This document shows, piece by piece, positions 36,307-45,162 of a DNA stretch of 64,000 nucleotides. The translations under genes and the position numbers were made by a program. Under the pieces are notes generated by a model. That model searched no databases, was not told where the DNA came from, and saw nothing but the letters and a program-made list of their open reading frames with translations. How positions within the stretch are numbered: position 1 is the stretch's first letter; every line of letters starts with the position of its first letter. Origin of the DNA: Thalassotalea sp. 273M-4 (GTDB taxonomy: Bacteria > Pseudomonadota > Gammaproteobacteria > Enterobacterales > Alteromonadaceae); assembly GCF_041410465.1 (NCBI RefSeq), contig NZ_CP166961.1, forward strand, positions 2,294,001 through 2,358,000, written 5' to 3'.

Positions 36307-38766
36307 GTGGAATCTGTCATCGAGCGCATAAAAAACAAACATTTTTTTAAATTCCCTGGTGGTATTCACCCACCAGAGCAGAAGTTTTTAACCAATACAA
36401 AACCAATTCGCCAAATTCCTTTGCCGGCAGAATTGATTATTCCGCTTAAGCAGCATATTGGTGTTCCTGGTGACGTCCTCGTCAAGCCCGGCGATACCGT
36501 GCTAAAAGGCCAAGCCTTAACAGCTTGCAGTTCACCAATGACCGTGCCAGTGCATGCGCCGACATCGGGAACCGTTATCGATATAAAAATGTCAACCATT
36601 GCTCACCCATCTGGTATGTCAGAGCTTTGTCTTATTCTGCAACCCGATGGTTTAGAGACATGGCGCAATCGAGAACTTTGTGAAGACTATACCCGTTTAA
36701 CAAAAAAGCAAATTGTTGAAAAAATTGCTAATGCGGGTATTTCGGGCATGGGTGGTGCTGGTTTTCCAACCAATGTAAAAGTAAATACCCAACACCATGT
36801 TAAGTTTTTAATCATTAACGCGGCAGAGTGTGAACCTTACATTACCGCCGATGATTTACTGATGCGTGAGCATTCACCAACCATATTAAATGGTATTCAA
36901 ATCCTCGACCATCTATTAAATCCTGAGATGATATTAATCGGTATTGAGGATAATAAACCCGAAGCCATTAAAGCGTTAGAAAACGCCACAAAACACATCG
37001 CAAAGATTAACGTGTGTGTGTTACCAACAAAGTACCCTACCGGTGGCGAGAAACAACTGATCCAGGCTTTAACGGGTAATGAAGTTCCAACGGGTGTGCT
37101 GCCACTTTCATTAGGCATAGTGGTACAGAATGTTGCCACCGCGTTTGCGATTTCAGAAGCGGTCATTAATGACATACCACTTATTAGACGAGTGGTAACA
37201 GTCACTGGGCAATCTCTGAAAAAGCCACAAAATGTTTGGGCGCTGCTTGGCAGCCCGATAGAGCATTTGGTACAACAGTGTGGTTTTAATAAAGACGACA
37301 GACAACGCATTATTATGGGTGGGCCTTTGATGGGCTTTACCTTGCCGACGCTAAAAGTCCCGGTAGTAAAAACCACTAACTGTATTTTAGCGCCAACCCA
37401 TAGCGAGATTTCACCGGCGGAAAAAGAGCTCGAATGTATTCGTTGTGGTCAATGTGCTGAAGTATGCCCTAGTTCTTTATTACCTCAAGAATTGCAGTGG
37501 TTTGCCAAAGCCAAAGAGCACGAAAAACTAGAACAACTCAATATTTTTGACTGTATCGAGTGTGGTGCTTGCGCCTACGTATGCCCAAGCCAAATTCCAT
37601 TGGTGCAATATTATCGCGTCGGAAAAGCTGAAATTCGCTTTAAGAAAACGCAAGAAATTAAGGCAGAAAAGGCAAAGTTACGATTTGAAGCGCGTAAAGT
37701 GCGTCTTGAAAAAGAAAAGCAAGCGCGAGAAGAAAAACACAAGCAAGCCATCGCTGCTCGTCAAGCGGCAATAAAAGCCGATCCTGAGCAGCATCAAGCG
37801 ACAAATTCAGCCGTTGCTGCAGCTCTTGCTCGAGTAAAAGCCAAAAAAGCAGCGCAAGTTGAAGATGGCAGCAGTGACGTACCAGCCAATGATGCAAAAA
37901 GTCGTGCGGCAGCCGCCATTGCCAGAGCTAAAGCGAAAAAATCACAAACCGCTAACGACAATGCCGATAATGAGCAGATCACAACCAACCCTGTTGCAGA
38001 TGAAGCTAAATCGAGAGCATCGGCCGCAATTGCTCGAGCAAAAGCAAAAAAATTAGCCCGAGAACAGAAAGCGCCAAACACAGCAGAACCATCAACAACT
38101 CAGCCTACTGATGGGTCTGAAAAGACCTCTGATCTTAGCCCTAGCGCACAGAAAAAAGCGCGTGCAGCGGCGGCTATTGCCAAAGCAAAAGCGAAAAAAC
38201 TGGCGAAACAGCATGAAGACAGTCAAAGCGTAGACCCCGTTGAAAATCAACCTACTGATGGGTCTGAAAAAGCTTCTGATCTTAGCCCTAGCGCACAGAA
38301 AAAAGCGCGTGCAGCGGCGGCTATTGCCAAAGCAAAAGCGAAAAAACTGGCGAAACAGCATGAAGACAGTCAAAGCGTAGACTCCGTTGAAAATCAACCT
38401 ACTGATGGGTCTGAAAAAACTTCTGATCTTAGCCCTAGCGCACAGAAAAAAGCGCGTGCAGCGGCGGCTATTGCCAAAGCAAAAGCGAAAAAGTTGGAAA
38501 AACAACACGCCAAAGAGAAAGCGACTGAGGGTAGCCCAGAGCAACAGATTGAAGCTGTCGTTGAAGAAATATCCCCCAGAGAAGATGCGCCAAGTACTGA
38601 CGATGCTTTGCCCTCGCCAGAAGAGCTGAAAAAACAACGTATCGCAGCTGCAGTTGCCAAAGCTAAAGCTAAACACTCAACGACCATCAGTGATGATGAC
38701 AAAAAACACAAGATAGCTAGCGCAATAGCGAAGGCAAAATCAAAAAAATTACAAGAGTCTGAATAA
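36307..38766 (+). CDS. rnfC: Electron transport complex subunit RnfC with expanded repeat tail
   Basis: Peripheral NADH- and FMN-binding subunit. The first about 450 residues are the conserved part: FPGGIHPPEQK at the start, GMGGAGFPTNVK, ECEPYITADDLLM, and two 4Fe-4S motifs CIRCGQCAEVCP and CIECGACAYVCPSQIP. Residues about 450-819 are a highly charged, Ala/Lys-rich helical tail built from ARAAAAIAKAKAKKL-type units, including nearly identical 49-residue repeats. Long tails are known in RnfC of gammaproteobacteria, but this one is among the longer type (819 aa against 740 in E. coli). Its GC-rich repetitive coding creates spurious open frames on the other strand. Confidence 0.95.
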   Translation: MESVIERIKNKHFFKFPGGIHPPEQKFLTNTKPIRQIPLPAELIIPLKQHIGVPGDVLVKPGDTVLKGQALTACSSPMTVPVHAPTSGTVIDIKMSTIAHPSGMSELCLILQPDGLETWRNRELCEDYTRLTKKQIVEKIANAGISGMGGAGFPTNVKVNTQHHVKFLIINAAECEPYITADDLLMREHSPTILNGIQILDHLLNPEMILIGIEDNKPEAIKALENATKHIAKINVCVLPTKYPTGGEKQLIQALTGNEVPTGVLPLSLGIVVQNVATAFAISEAVINDIPLIRRVVTVTGQSLKKPQNVWALLGSPIEHLVQQCGFNKDDRQRIIMGGPLMGFTLPTLKVPVVKTTNCILAPTHSEISPAEKELECIRCGQCAEVCPSSLLPQELQWFAKAKEHEKLEQLNIFDCIECGACAYVCPSQIPLVQYYRVGKAEIRFKKTQEIKAEKAKLRFEARKVRLEKEKQAREEKHKQAIAARQAAIKADPEQHQATNSAVAAALARVKAKKAAQVEDGSSDVPANDAKSRAAAAIARAKAKKSQTANDNADNEQITTNPVADEAKSRASAAIARAKAKKLAREQKAPNTAEPSTTQPTDGSEKTSDLSPSAQKKARAAAAIAKAKAKKLAKQHEDSQSVDPVENQPTDGSEKASDLSPSAQKKARAAAAIAKAKAKKLAKQHEDSQSVDSVENQPTDGSEKTSDLSPSAQKKARAAAAIAKAKAKKLEKQHAKEKATEGSPEQQIEAVVEEISPREDAPSTDDALPSPEELKKQRIAAAVAKAKAKHSTTISDDDKKHKIASAIAKAKSKKLQESE
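38104..38500 (+). repeat. Tandem 147-bp repeats within rnfC
   Basis: Units start at 38104, 38251 and 38398, exactly 147 bp (49 codons) apart. The first two are complete and the third is complete to about 38495, where the sequence diverges (aaaaagttggaaaaac). Each encodes PTDGSEK(T/A)SDLSPSAQKK followed by the Ala/Lys segment. Copies differ at only a few bases, indicating recent duplication in frame. Copy number could vary between strains. Confidence 0.95.
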
Positions 38767-38769
38767 TTT

Positions 38770-39831
38770 ATGGCATTTTGGATTGCAAGTTCACCTCATA
38801 ACCACATTAAAGACGCCACCCCATCGTTAATGCGTTTGGTTATTTTAGCGACCATCCCCGGCGTTTTTGCCCAATGGTACTTTTTTGGTTGGGGCAGTTT
38901 AATTCAAATCACCTTAGCAATGACTGTTGCGGTGATAACCGAAGCGTTTTGTTTGGCGTTAAGAGATAAAAAGTTCTCCAGCCAAATAGGCGATTACTCT
39001 GCTATTTTAACCGGTTTATTACTTGGTATCAGTGTGCCTTCATTTGCCCCTTGGTGGATAACCGTTATTGGCACAATCTTCGCTATTAGTGTGGTTAAAC
39101 AACTCTATGGTGGTTTAGGTTTTAATCTATTTAATCCCGCAATGGCCGCTTATGTGCTGTTATTAGTATCATTTCCGGTTCAAATGACCGCATGGCAACC
39201 TGTTAAATCTTTAATGATGCAGGATTTAAGTTTTGAAAACAGCTTATGGCTTATTTTTACCGAATATACCAAAGAAGGCTTTTCTTTAGAGCAGCTAAGG
39301 TTAGGTATAGATGGCATCACTATGGCGACGCCATTAGACACATTAAAAACCGATTTAACCATGGGTTTAACCGTTTATGAAAGCCTTAACAAAGCCATTT
39401 TTGGTGATTTCATCGGGCTTGGTTGGGAATGGGTTAACCTAGGTTTTTTACTTGGTGGCTTATTTTTAATTGCGAAAAAAAGTATCGATTGGGTGATCCC
39501 AGCAAGCTTTTTATTTGGCCTGTTTGTGTGTTCATTTATTGCTTATTCTATCGCCCCAGATCATAACCCTTCAACCATGTTTCATTGGCTTGTTGGTGGC
39601 ACTATGCTGGGAGCATTTTTTATTTTAACCGACCCAGTATCTGCCGCAACAACGCGCAAAGGACGAATTGTATATGGTTTATTGGCCGCCTTTATTGTAT
39701 TTATCATCCGCAAATTTGGCGGTTACCCTGACGCCATCGCTTTTGCTGTGTTGCTGTGTAATATGTGTGTACCGTTAATTGATCTGTATTGTCGTCCTCG
39801 AACCTATGGCCATCGCAAGGGAGAGCTGTAA
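38770..39831 (+). CDS. rnfD: Electron transport complex subunit RnfD
   Basis: NqrB/RnfD-family membrane subunit of 353 residues with about nine to ten helices. The motif STMFHWLVGGTMLGAFFI then LTDPVSAATT contains the Thr expected to carry covalent FMN. Three bp after rnfC; its stop overlaps the rnfG start (TAATG). Confidence 0.95.
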   Translation: MAFWIASSPHNHIKDATPSLMRLVILATIPGVFAQWYFFGWGSLIQITLAMTVAVITEAFCLALRDKKFSSQIGDYSAILTGLLLGISVPSFAPWWITVIGTIFAISVVKQLYGGLGFNLFNPAMAAYVLLLVSFPVQMTAWQPVKSLMMQDLSFENSLWLIFTEYTKEGFSLEQLRLGIDGITMATPLDTLKTDLTMGLTVYESLNKAIFGDFIGLGWEWVNLGFLLGGLFLIAKKSIDWVIPASFLFGLFVCSFIAYSIAPDHNPSTMFHWLVGGTMLGAFFILTDPVSAATTRKGRIVYGLLAAFIVFIIRKFGGYPDAIAFAVLLCNMCVPLIDLYCRPRTYGHRKGEL

Positions 39832-40469
39832 TGAAACAGGCGATTGAAAAAAATACCAAGGTGTTGGCTTTATTCGCTATTGCCTGTACAACCATGGTTT
39901 CATTGGTGAGCTGGTTAACTAAAGACACGATAATTGAACAACAAGAATTGCAATTGCTCAATACATTACACCAAGTTATTCCACCAGAGCGACTAGACAA
40001 CAACCTATCGCAAGATTGCCAGTTTATAAGCGATGCTGAGTTACTTGGTAGTAAAGAACCACATATCGCCTATTTAGCTCGTAAAGATAACCTGCCGGTT
40101 GCGGTTGCACTGACCACCACAGCGCCCGATGGTTACAATGGACGTATTGAAGTTTTGGTTGCCATAAACGTCGATGGTACAGTCAACGGTGTTCGTATCT
40201 TAAACCATCAAGAAACGCCGGGACTTGGGGATAAAATTGAAATTCGCAAAGACGATTGGGTGTACAGTTTTGAAGGAAAGACAATAGCAGGACCCGAAGA
40301 CTCTCGCTGGGCGGTTAAAAAAGACGGTGGTGTGTTCGATCAATTTACCGGTGCTACCATTACCCCGAGAGCGGTGGTAAAGGCCGTCAAAAATGCTTTA
40401 GTTTTCTTTGAAAAAAACAAAACGTCTTTGCTAGCAAATACCGAATCTTGTCGAGGTAGCAATGAGTAA
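39831..40469 (+). CDS. rnfG: Electron transport complex subunit RnfG
   Basis: NqrC/RnfG-family subunit of 212 residues. It has one N-terminal membrane helix ([19 protein letters not shown]) and an FMN-binding domain in which the Thr of [15 protein letters not shown] is the expected covalent FMN site. I chose the ATG at 39831, which overlaps the rnfD stop. A frame open 14 codons further upstream lies entirely within rnfD. It overlaps rnfE by 8 bp. Confidence 0.94.
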   Translation: MKQAIEKNTKVLALFAIACTTMVSLVSWLTKDTIIEQQELQLLNTLHQVIPPERLDNNLSQDCQFISDAELLGSKEPHIAYLARKDNLPVAVALTTTAPDGYNGRIEVLVAINVDGTVNGVRILNHQETPGLGDKIEIRKDDWVYSFEGKTIAGPEDSRWAVKKDGGVFDQFTGATITPRAVVKAVKNALVFFEKNKTSLLANTESCRGSNE

Positions 40470-41169
40470 AAGCAACGAATATAAAGAGTTAACTTGGCAA
40501 AGTCTGTGGAAAAACAACCCAGGTCTTGTGCAACTTTTGGGCCTGTGTCCGTTACTTGCGGTTACGACAACCGTTACCAATGCCTTAGGGCTTGGCTTAG
40601 CGACCATGTTAGTTCTTATCTGTTCTAACGCCACCGTGTCGGCTATTCGCCAATGGGTACCGAAAGAAGTTCGTATACCTATTTTTGTTTTAATCATTGC
40701 GGCCTTTGTGACTTGTGTGCAGTTATTGATGAACGCATACACCTATGGTTTGTATCAATCATTAGGTATTTTCTTACCTCTTATCGTGACCAACTGCGCC
40801 ATTATTGGCCGAGCAGAAGCGTATGCCTCTAAAAACCCTATTAAACAAGCAAGCTTTGATGGCTTAATGATGGGGTTAGGTTTTGCCTTGGTATTAGTGG
40901 TACTAGGTGGTGTGCGTGAGGTTCTTGGTCAAGGTACTTTATTTGATGGAGCAGAATTACTGTTAGGCGACTGGGCACAGATATTACGCATTGATGTGTT
41001 TAATGTTGATAATAAATTTTTACTTGCCATTTTACCTCCTGGTGCCTTTATTGCGATGGGCTTTTTAATTGCGTTTAAAAATGTCATTGACCAGCGTATG
41101 GCCGATGCAAAACCAAAAGAAAGCAGCAAAAAAACGATAGAACGCGTTCGAGTAAACTTTGACGGTTAA
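40462..41169 (+). CDS. rnfE: Electron transport complex subunit RnfE
   Basis: NqrD/RnfE-family membrane subunit of 235 residues with six predicted helices and the motifs [18 protein letters not shown] and [18 protein letters not shown]. It completes the order A-B-C-D-G-E of the gammaproteobacterial operon. Confidence 0.95.
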   Translation: MSKSNEYKELTWQSLWKNNPGLVQLLGLCPLLAVTTTVTNALGLGLATMLVLICSNATVSAIRQWVPKEVRIPIFVLIIAAFVTCVQLLMNAYTYGLYQSLGIFLPLIVTNCAIIGRAEAYASKNPIKQASFDGLMMGLGFALVLVVLGGVREVLGQGTLFDGAELLLGDWAQILRIDVFNVDNKFLLAILPPGAFIAMGFLIAFKNVIDQRMADAKPKESSKKTIERVRVNFDG

Positions 41170-41198
41170 CCTCATTCATAAAACCATAATAATAGATC

Positions 41199-41831
41199 AT
41201 GAATAAACATAAACGCTTAGAAATATTAACTCGACTTCGAGATGATAACCCTAACCCGACAACCGAGCTAAATTTTTCATCACCATTTGAGTTATTAATC
41301 GCTGTTTTGTTGTCGGCTCAAGCCACTGATGTCAGTGTTAACAAAGCAACCGACAAATTGTTTCCGGTTGCGAATACGCCACAGGCTATTCTAGACTTGG
41401 GGCTTGAGAAGCTAAAAAGTTACATAAAAACCATAGGTTTATTTAACTCAAAAGCAGAAAACACGATAAAAACGTGTCAAATGTTGGTTGATCTACACTC
41501 TGGTGAAGTCCCCGAAGACAGAGCCGCATTAGAGGCTCTACCAGGGGTCGGCAGAAAAACAGCTAATGTGGTATTAAATACCGCTTTTGGCTGGCCAACC
41601 ATTGCGGTGGACACTCATATTTACCGTGTATCTAATCGTACCAAATTCGCCATGGGCAAAAACGTCGATTTGGTTGAACAAAAACTATTAAAGGTCGTAC
41701 CGAAAGAATTTAAAGTTGATGTCCACCACTGGTTAATTCTACACGGTCGCTATACCTGTACCGCACGCAAACCAAAGTGTGGTGCCTGTATTATTGAAGA
41801 CTTGTGTGAGTTTAAGGAAAAAACAGAGTAA
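41199..41831 (+). CDS. nth: Endonuclease III Nth
   Basis: DNA glycosylase / AP lyase for oxidised pyrimidines, 210 residues. The helix-hairpin-helix LPGVGRKTANVV carries the catalytic Lys, and the catalytic Asp lies in VDTHIYRVSNR. The 4Fe-4S ligands lie in CTARKPKCGACIIEDLC. Cotranscription behind rnfE (29 bp) is the same arrangement as in E. coli. Confidence 0.97.
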   Translation: MNKHKRLEILTRLRDDNPNPTTELNFSSPFELLIAVLLSAQATDVSVNKATDKLFPVANTPQAILDLGLEKLKSYIKTIGLFNSKAENTIKTCQMLVDLHSGEVPEDRAALEALPGVGRKTANVVLNTAFGWPTIAVDTHIYRVSNRTKFAMGKNVDLVEQKLLKVVPKEFKVDVHHWLILHGRYTCTARKPKCGACIIEDLCEFKEKTE

Positions 41832-42072
41832 ACATCATCTAAGAGCTATTTTCATAGATTATCATCTCCCCATAGACCAAATAAATGCTCCATAACTGAC
41901 TTTTGAAAATATTAACAAAAGCCAAAATCGTAGCTAAATTCACTTTACCACTACAGCTCTAGCGCTAAAATGATCCATGCGGATAAAGCTAAACGCCCAT
42001 TAAAATATATTTTTTAAAGGGCGTTTAAAGCAAAGCTAATGTTTTAAATTCGTTTTAGGTAAGGCTTTTTAG

Positions 42073-42693
42073 TTAAGCTAAATTATCCTGTTTTCTAGCC
42101 TTTGACTTACGACCACTTTTTTCAATTAAGATGTTGAATAATCTCATGATAAGCGGATCACTGGCCGCCATACTTTTTAGCACAGAATCTTTTTTAATGA
42201 AGTGGTGATATAAAGCTGCCCCCGCATGACAAAGTACTAAGGCTATCGCAATTTGCGTTGCGTACGTATGAATATTGCGAAAAGTATTAAAATTCTCCGC
42301 GATGCTAACTTGTAGGCCGCTTAGGTTGAAGACGCCCAAAACATAAACGGGTTGTTCAGAGTGAAGAGCACAAGCGATGCCGGTTACAGGTATTGCAATT
42401 GCAAGCCCATATAAACACAACTGTACAGTTTTTGCCATGAGCAGTTTTAATAAAGGCAAATTAGGTTTAGGTGTTGGAGCTCGCAAAATAAAGCGATAAA
42501 CAATTAACAGTAACGCGATACACAGCACCAAAATACCCAAAGTGGAGTGAGCCGTAAGTCCCCATGCTCGGTGTGCATTACTGATGTCCCAATTGAATTG
42601 TTGACCCGCGATCAGCAGGCTGATAATGATAATCGCAATTGACCAGTGTAGGCGGCGATAAATCAAATTATAAATTTTTTTGATATTCGACAT
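42073..42693 (-). CDS. Cytochrome b561 family protein
   Basis: Membrane di-heme cytochrome of 206 residues with four helices. Candidate heme ligands are His in YRRLHWSIAI, HRAWGLTAHSTLG, NIHTYATQ and LCHAGAALYHHF. Bacterial b561 proteins (CybB type) carry electrons from quinol, including superoxide:quinone oxidoreduction. It stands alone; the physiological partner is not visible. Confidence 0.86.
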   Translation of the reverse strand: MSNIKKIYNLIYRRLHWSIAIIIISLLIAGQQFNWDISNAHRAWGLTAHSTLGILVLCIALLLIVYRFILRAPTPKPNLPLLKLLMAKTVQLCLYGLAIAIPVTGIACALHSEQPVYVLGVFNLSGLQVSIAENFNTFRNIHTYATQIAIALVLCHAGAALYHHFIKKDSVLKSMAASDPLIMRLFNILIEKSGRKSKARKQDNLA

Positions 42694-43115
42694 GCTAAAA
42701 CCCCGTTGTTACATAAAAAAACTACAAGCTCGCTTTAGATGTAAGCGCTTTTAATAGATAGGCTAAGTAAAATTTTCATTGTTGGTTTTGTTTGATGTCA
42801 AAATTTGTCTAAAAATTAAAACACTTTGTTTTACATCGAAACCTACTACCAGCGTGTTGTTGATAAGATGATTTATAAAAAAGCGAGTAGTGAGCGAGGA
42901 GCACTCTCCTTATAGAGCGCATACCTGTAACTTAAAAAGCCTTTAGAAAAGCGAAATTAAAGGCTGCCCCCCGGCAAGTGCAAATATGGCTGTTATCTTT
43001 AAAAATCCGTTAAAGAAAACTATTTGGTTATCCGTAATGGCCTTGTCTGTTGCGCATGATTAGGGGTTGCTCTAAGCATTTTATACAAAGGTGAACCTCC
43101 TAAAAAACGATATAA
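42694..43115. other. Non-coding stretch between cytochrome b561 and the membrane regulator
   Basis: About 420 bases with no secure gene. A 25-codon plus-strand frame (42986-43063, MAVIFKNPLKKTIWLSVMAL...) has an ATG but no Shine-Dalgarno and may be chance or a remnant. A hairpin GCCTTT / AAAGGC lies at about 42939-42965. The b561 promoter should be near 42700-42760. Confidence 0.4.
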
Positions 43116-43811
43116 CTAATGACTGTTTGTTTCACACGCTGCAAACGAACCATCTTTTGCAAGACACTTAGGGATGTCCGTATCAATAGTAAACTCCATG
43201 CCGGAATGTTCTTCACCAGTGATTCGTTTAAGTTCTTTGAGTAAAGCAGCCTTTTTCTCTTCGGTTAATTTACCTTCAATACCGGCTTGAATTTCATAGC
43301 CACCATCAGCTAGCTTTTTAATAGAGAGATCGGGAAATGGAAATTTGTGTTCTTCTTTTTGTTTAAAAAACGCTGCTGTCGCTAACAAACTAGAAGAAGC
43401 CAATGCTGCCAAAAGCACTGCTTTCTTTGAGGTAGCATTGCGTTTGTTCGCAATTAAAGTAACCGGTTGTAGCCATCGATAGCCTTTTCTCTGTACTGTT
43501 TGGATGTAGTTCGGTTGTTTTGCATCATCTGCAAGAGCTTTTCTTAACTTTGCCATCGTATTAGCTAATGAGTCAGGACCAACCACAGTATTTGGCCACA
43601 ACGAAGAACATAGCTTGTCCTTACTGAGCGTTTCCCCGTTCGCACTACAAAGTAATATCAATAACTCTAAAACCTTAGGTTGAAGCGTATACGTTTTTCC
43701 CGCCCTAACAATCGTATTATTGCTAAAGTTCACAACAATATCAGCAGATACAAATGATGACTTGGTCAATTGCTGTATCGTCAGTTTATTTTTCTCATTT
43801 CTTTTAAACAT
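43116..43811 (-). CDS. ToxR/CadC-style membrane-anchored winged-helix regulator
   Basis: About 231 residues. The N-terminal OmpR-type DNA-binding domain has KTYTLQPKVLELLILLCSANGETLSKDKL, quoted in part, and the recognition region GPDSLANTMAKLRKALAD ... IQTVQRKGYRW. One membrane helix follows (AVLLAALASSSLLATAAFF, about 130-148), then a short periplasmic domain of about 85 residues with a Cys pair 11 residues apart near the end (KCLAKDGSFAAC). Two starts are possible: TTG at 43829 and ATG at 43811. Neither has a clear ribosome site and I prefer the ATG. It is divergent from a secreted serine protease, suggesting control of that gene or envelope-stress sensing. Confidence 0.78.
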   Translation of the reverse strand: MFKRNEKNKLTIQQLTKSSFVSADIVVNFSNNTIVRAGKTYTLQPKVLELLILLCSANGETLSKDKLCSSLWPNTVVGPDSLANTMAKLRKALADDAKQPNYIQTVQRKGYRWLQPVTLIANKRNATSKKAVLLAALASSSLLATAAFFKQKEEHKFPFPDLSIKKLADGGYEIQAGIEGKLTEEKKAALLKELKRITGEEHSGMEFTIDTDIPKCLAKDGSFAACETNSH

Positions 43812-43954
43812 AAAGTCATTATTTATCAATGCATTAACAAAGATATATTTTAGATAGATTAAAGTTACTTATTTATTAGGGACAAAAGCTGGCTCTCAAA
43901 AGCGCTTTGTATGATAAAGGCTACACAACATTATATAAACAATAACGGTGACCA

Positions 43955-44791
43955 ATGAAATATCTATTATTAATCTGCCTTTTTCAACTAGTTTCTTTTT
44001 CAACTCAAGCAATAGTCATTCGACACGATGTTGATGATTTAAAATATCGCGCATCAAAAGACGACTTTCCTGCGCTTGCTACTTTTTATAAAGATGGCGC
44101 TCATGGTACGTTGATCCACCCTAAGTGGATTGTTACTGCAGCTCATGCAAGCTTTTGTATCAGCGCAGATACCTTTGTGGATATCAATGGGATTGCCAGA
44201 AAAATTAAAAAGTTACAGATTCACCCCGATTATCAACCTGGAAAAAGTCATGACATTGCATTGGTTGAATTAGAAAATCCCGTAACAGATGTGGAACCTG
44301 TTAATATATATAACCAAACTACTGAGTTATATAAACAGGTTTGGTTTATTGGCATTGGTGGTACAGGTACCGGATTAACCGGTGAAACGGTCGATAATGC
44401 TAAAAATAATGGCATTCTAAGAAAAGCGCAAAATACGATTATAGAAGCAAGTGGACCGTTAATTAAGTTTATCTTTAATCGCGAAAAACAAGCCTTACCT
44501 TTAGAAGGTGTATCGGGTGGTGGAGATAGTGGTGGTCCAGCTTACATGGTAAAGGATGGACAATTTGAATTACTGGGGATCAGTTCTCGCCCAGAAGGTC
44601 AATTTAACAAAATTGGTGTCTATGGGATTACTGAAGTTTACAGCAGAACATCTTTTTTTAAGCTCTGGATAGAAAGCGTTATAGCAGGTAAAACAATGGG
44701 GCTGTCTAATTTACCCACAGATAAATTGGTGGCGGGACTAACACCAGACCTACTACCTATGGTTTGTGAAGATATAAAAATAAAACCCTAA
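43955..44791 (+). CDS. Secreted trypsin-like serine protease
   Basis: S1-family protease of 278 residues with a signal peptide (about 1-19, ending STQA). The catalytic triad is visible: His in VTAAHASFC, Asp in SHDIALVELENPV and Ser in GGGDSGGPAYM. No C-terminal sorting or anchor domain is seen. Upstream GGTG lies 5 nt before the ATG. Divergent from the membrane regulator with about 140 bp between. The protein could act in the periplasm or outside the cell. Confidence 0.87.
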   Translation: MKYLLLICLFQLVSFSTQAIVIRHDVDDLKYRASKDDFPALATFYKDGAHGTLIHPKWIVTAAHASFCISADTFVDINGIARKIKKLQIHPDYQPGKSHDIALVELENPVTDVEPVNIYNQTTELYKQVWFIGIGGTGTGLTGETVDNAKNNGILRKAQNTIIEASGPLIKFIFNREKQALPLEGVSGGGDSGGPAYMVKDGQFELLGISSRPEGQFNKIGVYGITEVYSRTSFFKLWIESVIAGKTMGLSNLPTDKLVAGLTPDLLPMVCEDIKIKP

Positions 44792-44809
44792 ACATTTATA
44801 AGTTTTCAA

Positions 44810-44850
44810 ATCCGTTACTCTTTAGCTTAGCGAACAAAAGAGTAACGGAT
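44810..44850. repeat. Perfect 14-bp inverted repeat after the protease gene
   Basis: Arms ATCCGTTACTCTTT (44810-44823) and AAAGAGTAACGGAT (44837-44850) are separated by 13 nt, 19 bp after the protease stop. The stem is much longer than needed for termination, but neither strand has a following T-run. It may stabilise the 3' end, act as a terminator with poor tail, or be part of a repeat element. Confidence 0.7.
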
Positions 44851-44973
44851 ATTCGAAATGTTCAACCGTTTTAACGGAGGTTTTAACTTTATATATACGC
44901 ACTATGACAATCTAAACTTAGCATTGCTTTTTTATGACCGTAAGGCGATTAAATTAATCAGGATAATCAAAAA

Positions 44974-45069
44974 ATGACTCAAGCTAATATCATTCATTTT
45001 CCAGTTATCAACCATGGCCTTGAACCCCACATTTACCGCCTATTGACCCCCCCAATTTACTATCAGTAA
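44974..45069 (+). CDS. Doubtful 31-residue ORF
   Basis: ATG at 44974 with AGGA about 10 nt upstream opens a frame MTQANIIHFPVINHGLEPHI... ending at TAA 45067. Directly after the stop the same frame continues for 17 codons (KHQFAWAKHAKGRLKRS) to the next stop, so this may be a remnant with a nonsense mutation rather than a functional small gene. No family recognised. The rest of 44851-45162 holds nothing else that I can support. Confidence 0.2.
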   Translation: MTQANIIHFPVINHGLEPHIYRLLTPPIYYQ

Positions 45070-45162
45070 AAACATCAATTTGCTTGGGCAAAACATGCTA
45101 AAGGTCGTCTAAAAAGATCATGAGCAAGCAAAATAATCCGCTCTATGGGCGATAAATTGAAA

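Noticed and set aside
37658..38711. Several open frames in other frames and on the minus strand over the rnfC tail
   Set aside because: They are shadows of the repetitive Ala/Lys codons in rnfC.
42986..43063. A 25-residue small protein gene
   Set aside because: No Shine-Dalgarno and no recognised similarity; treated as part of the non-coding stretch.
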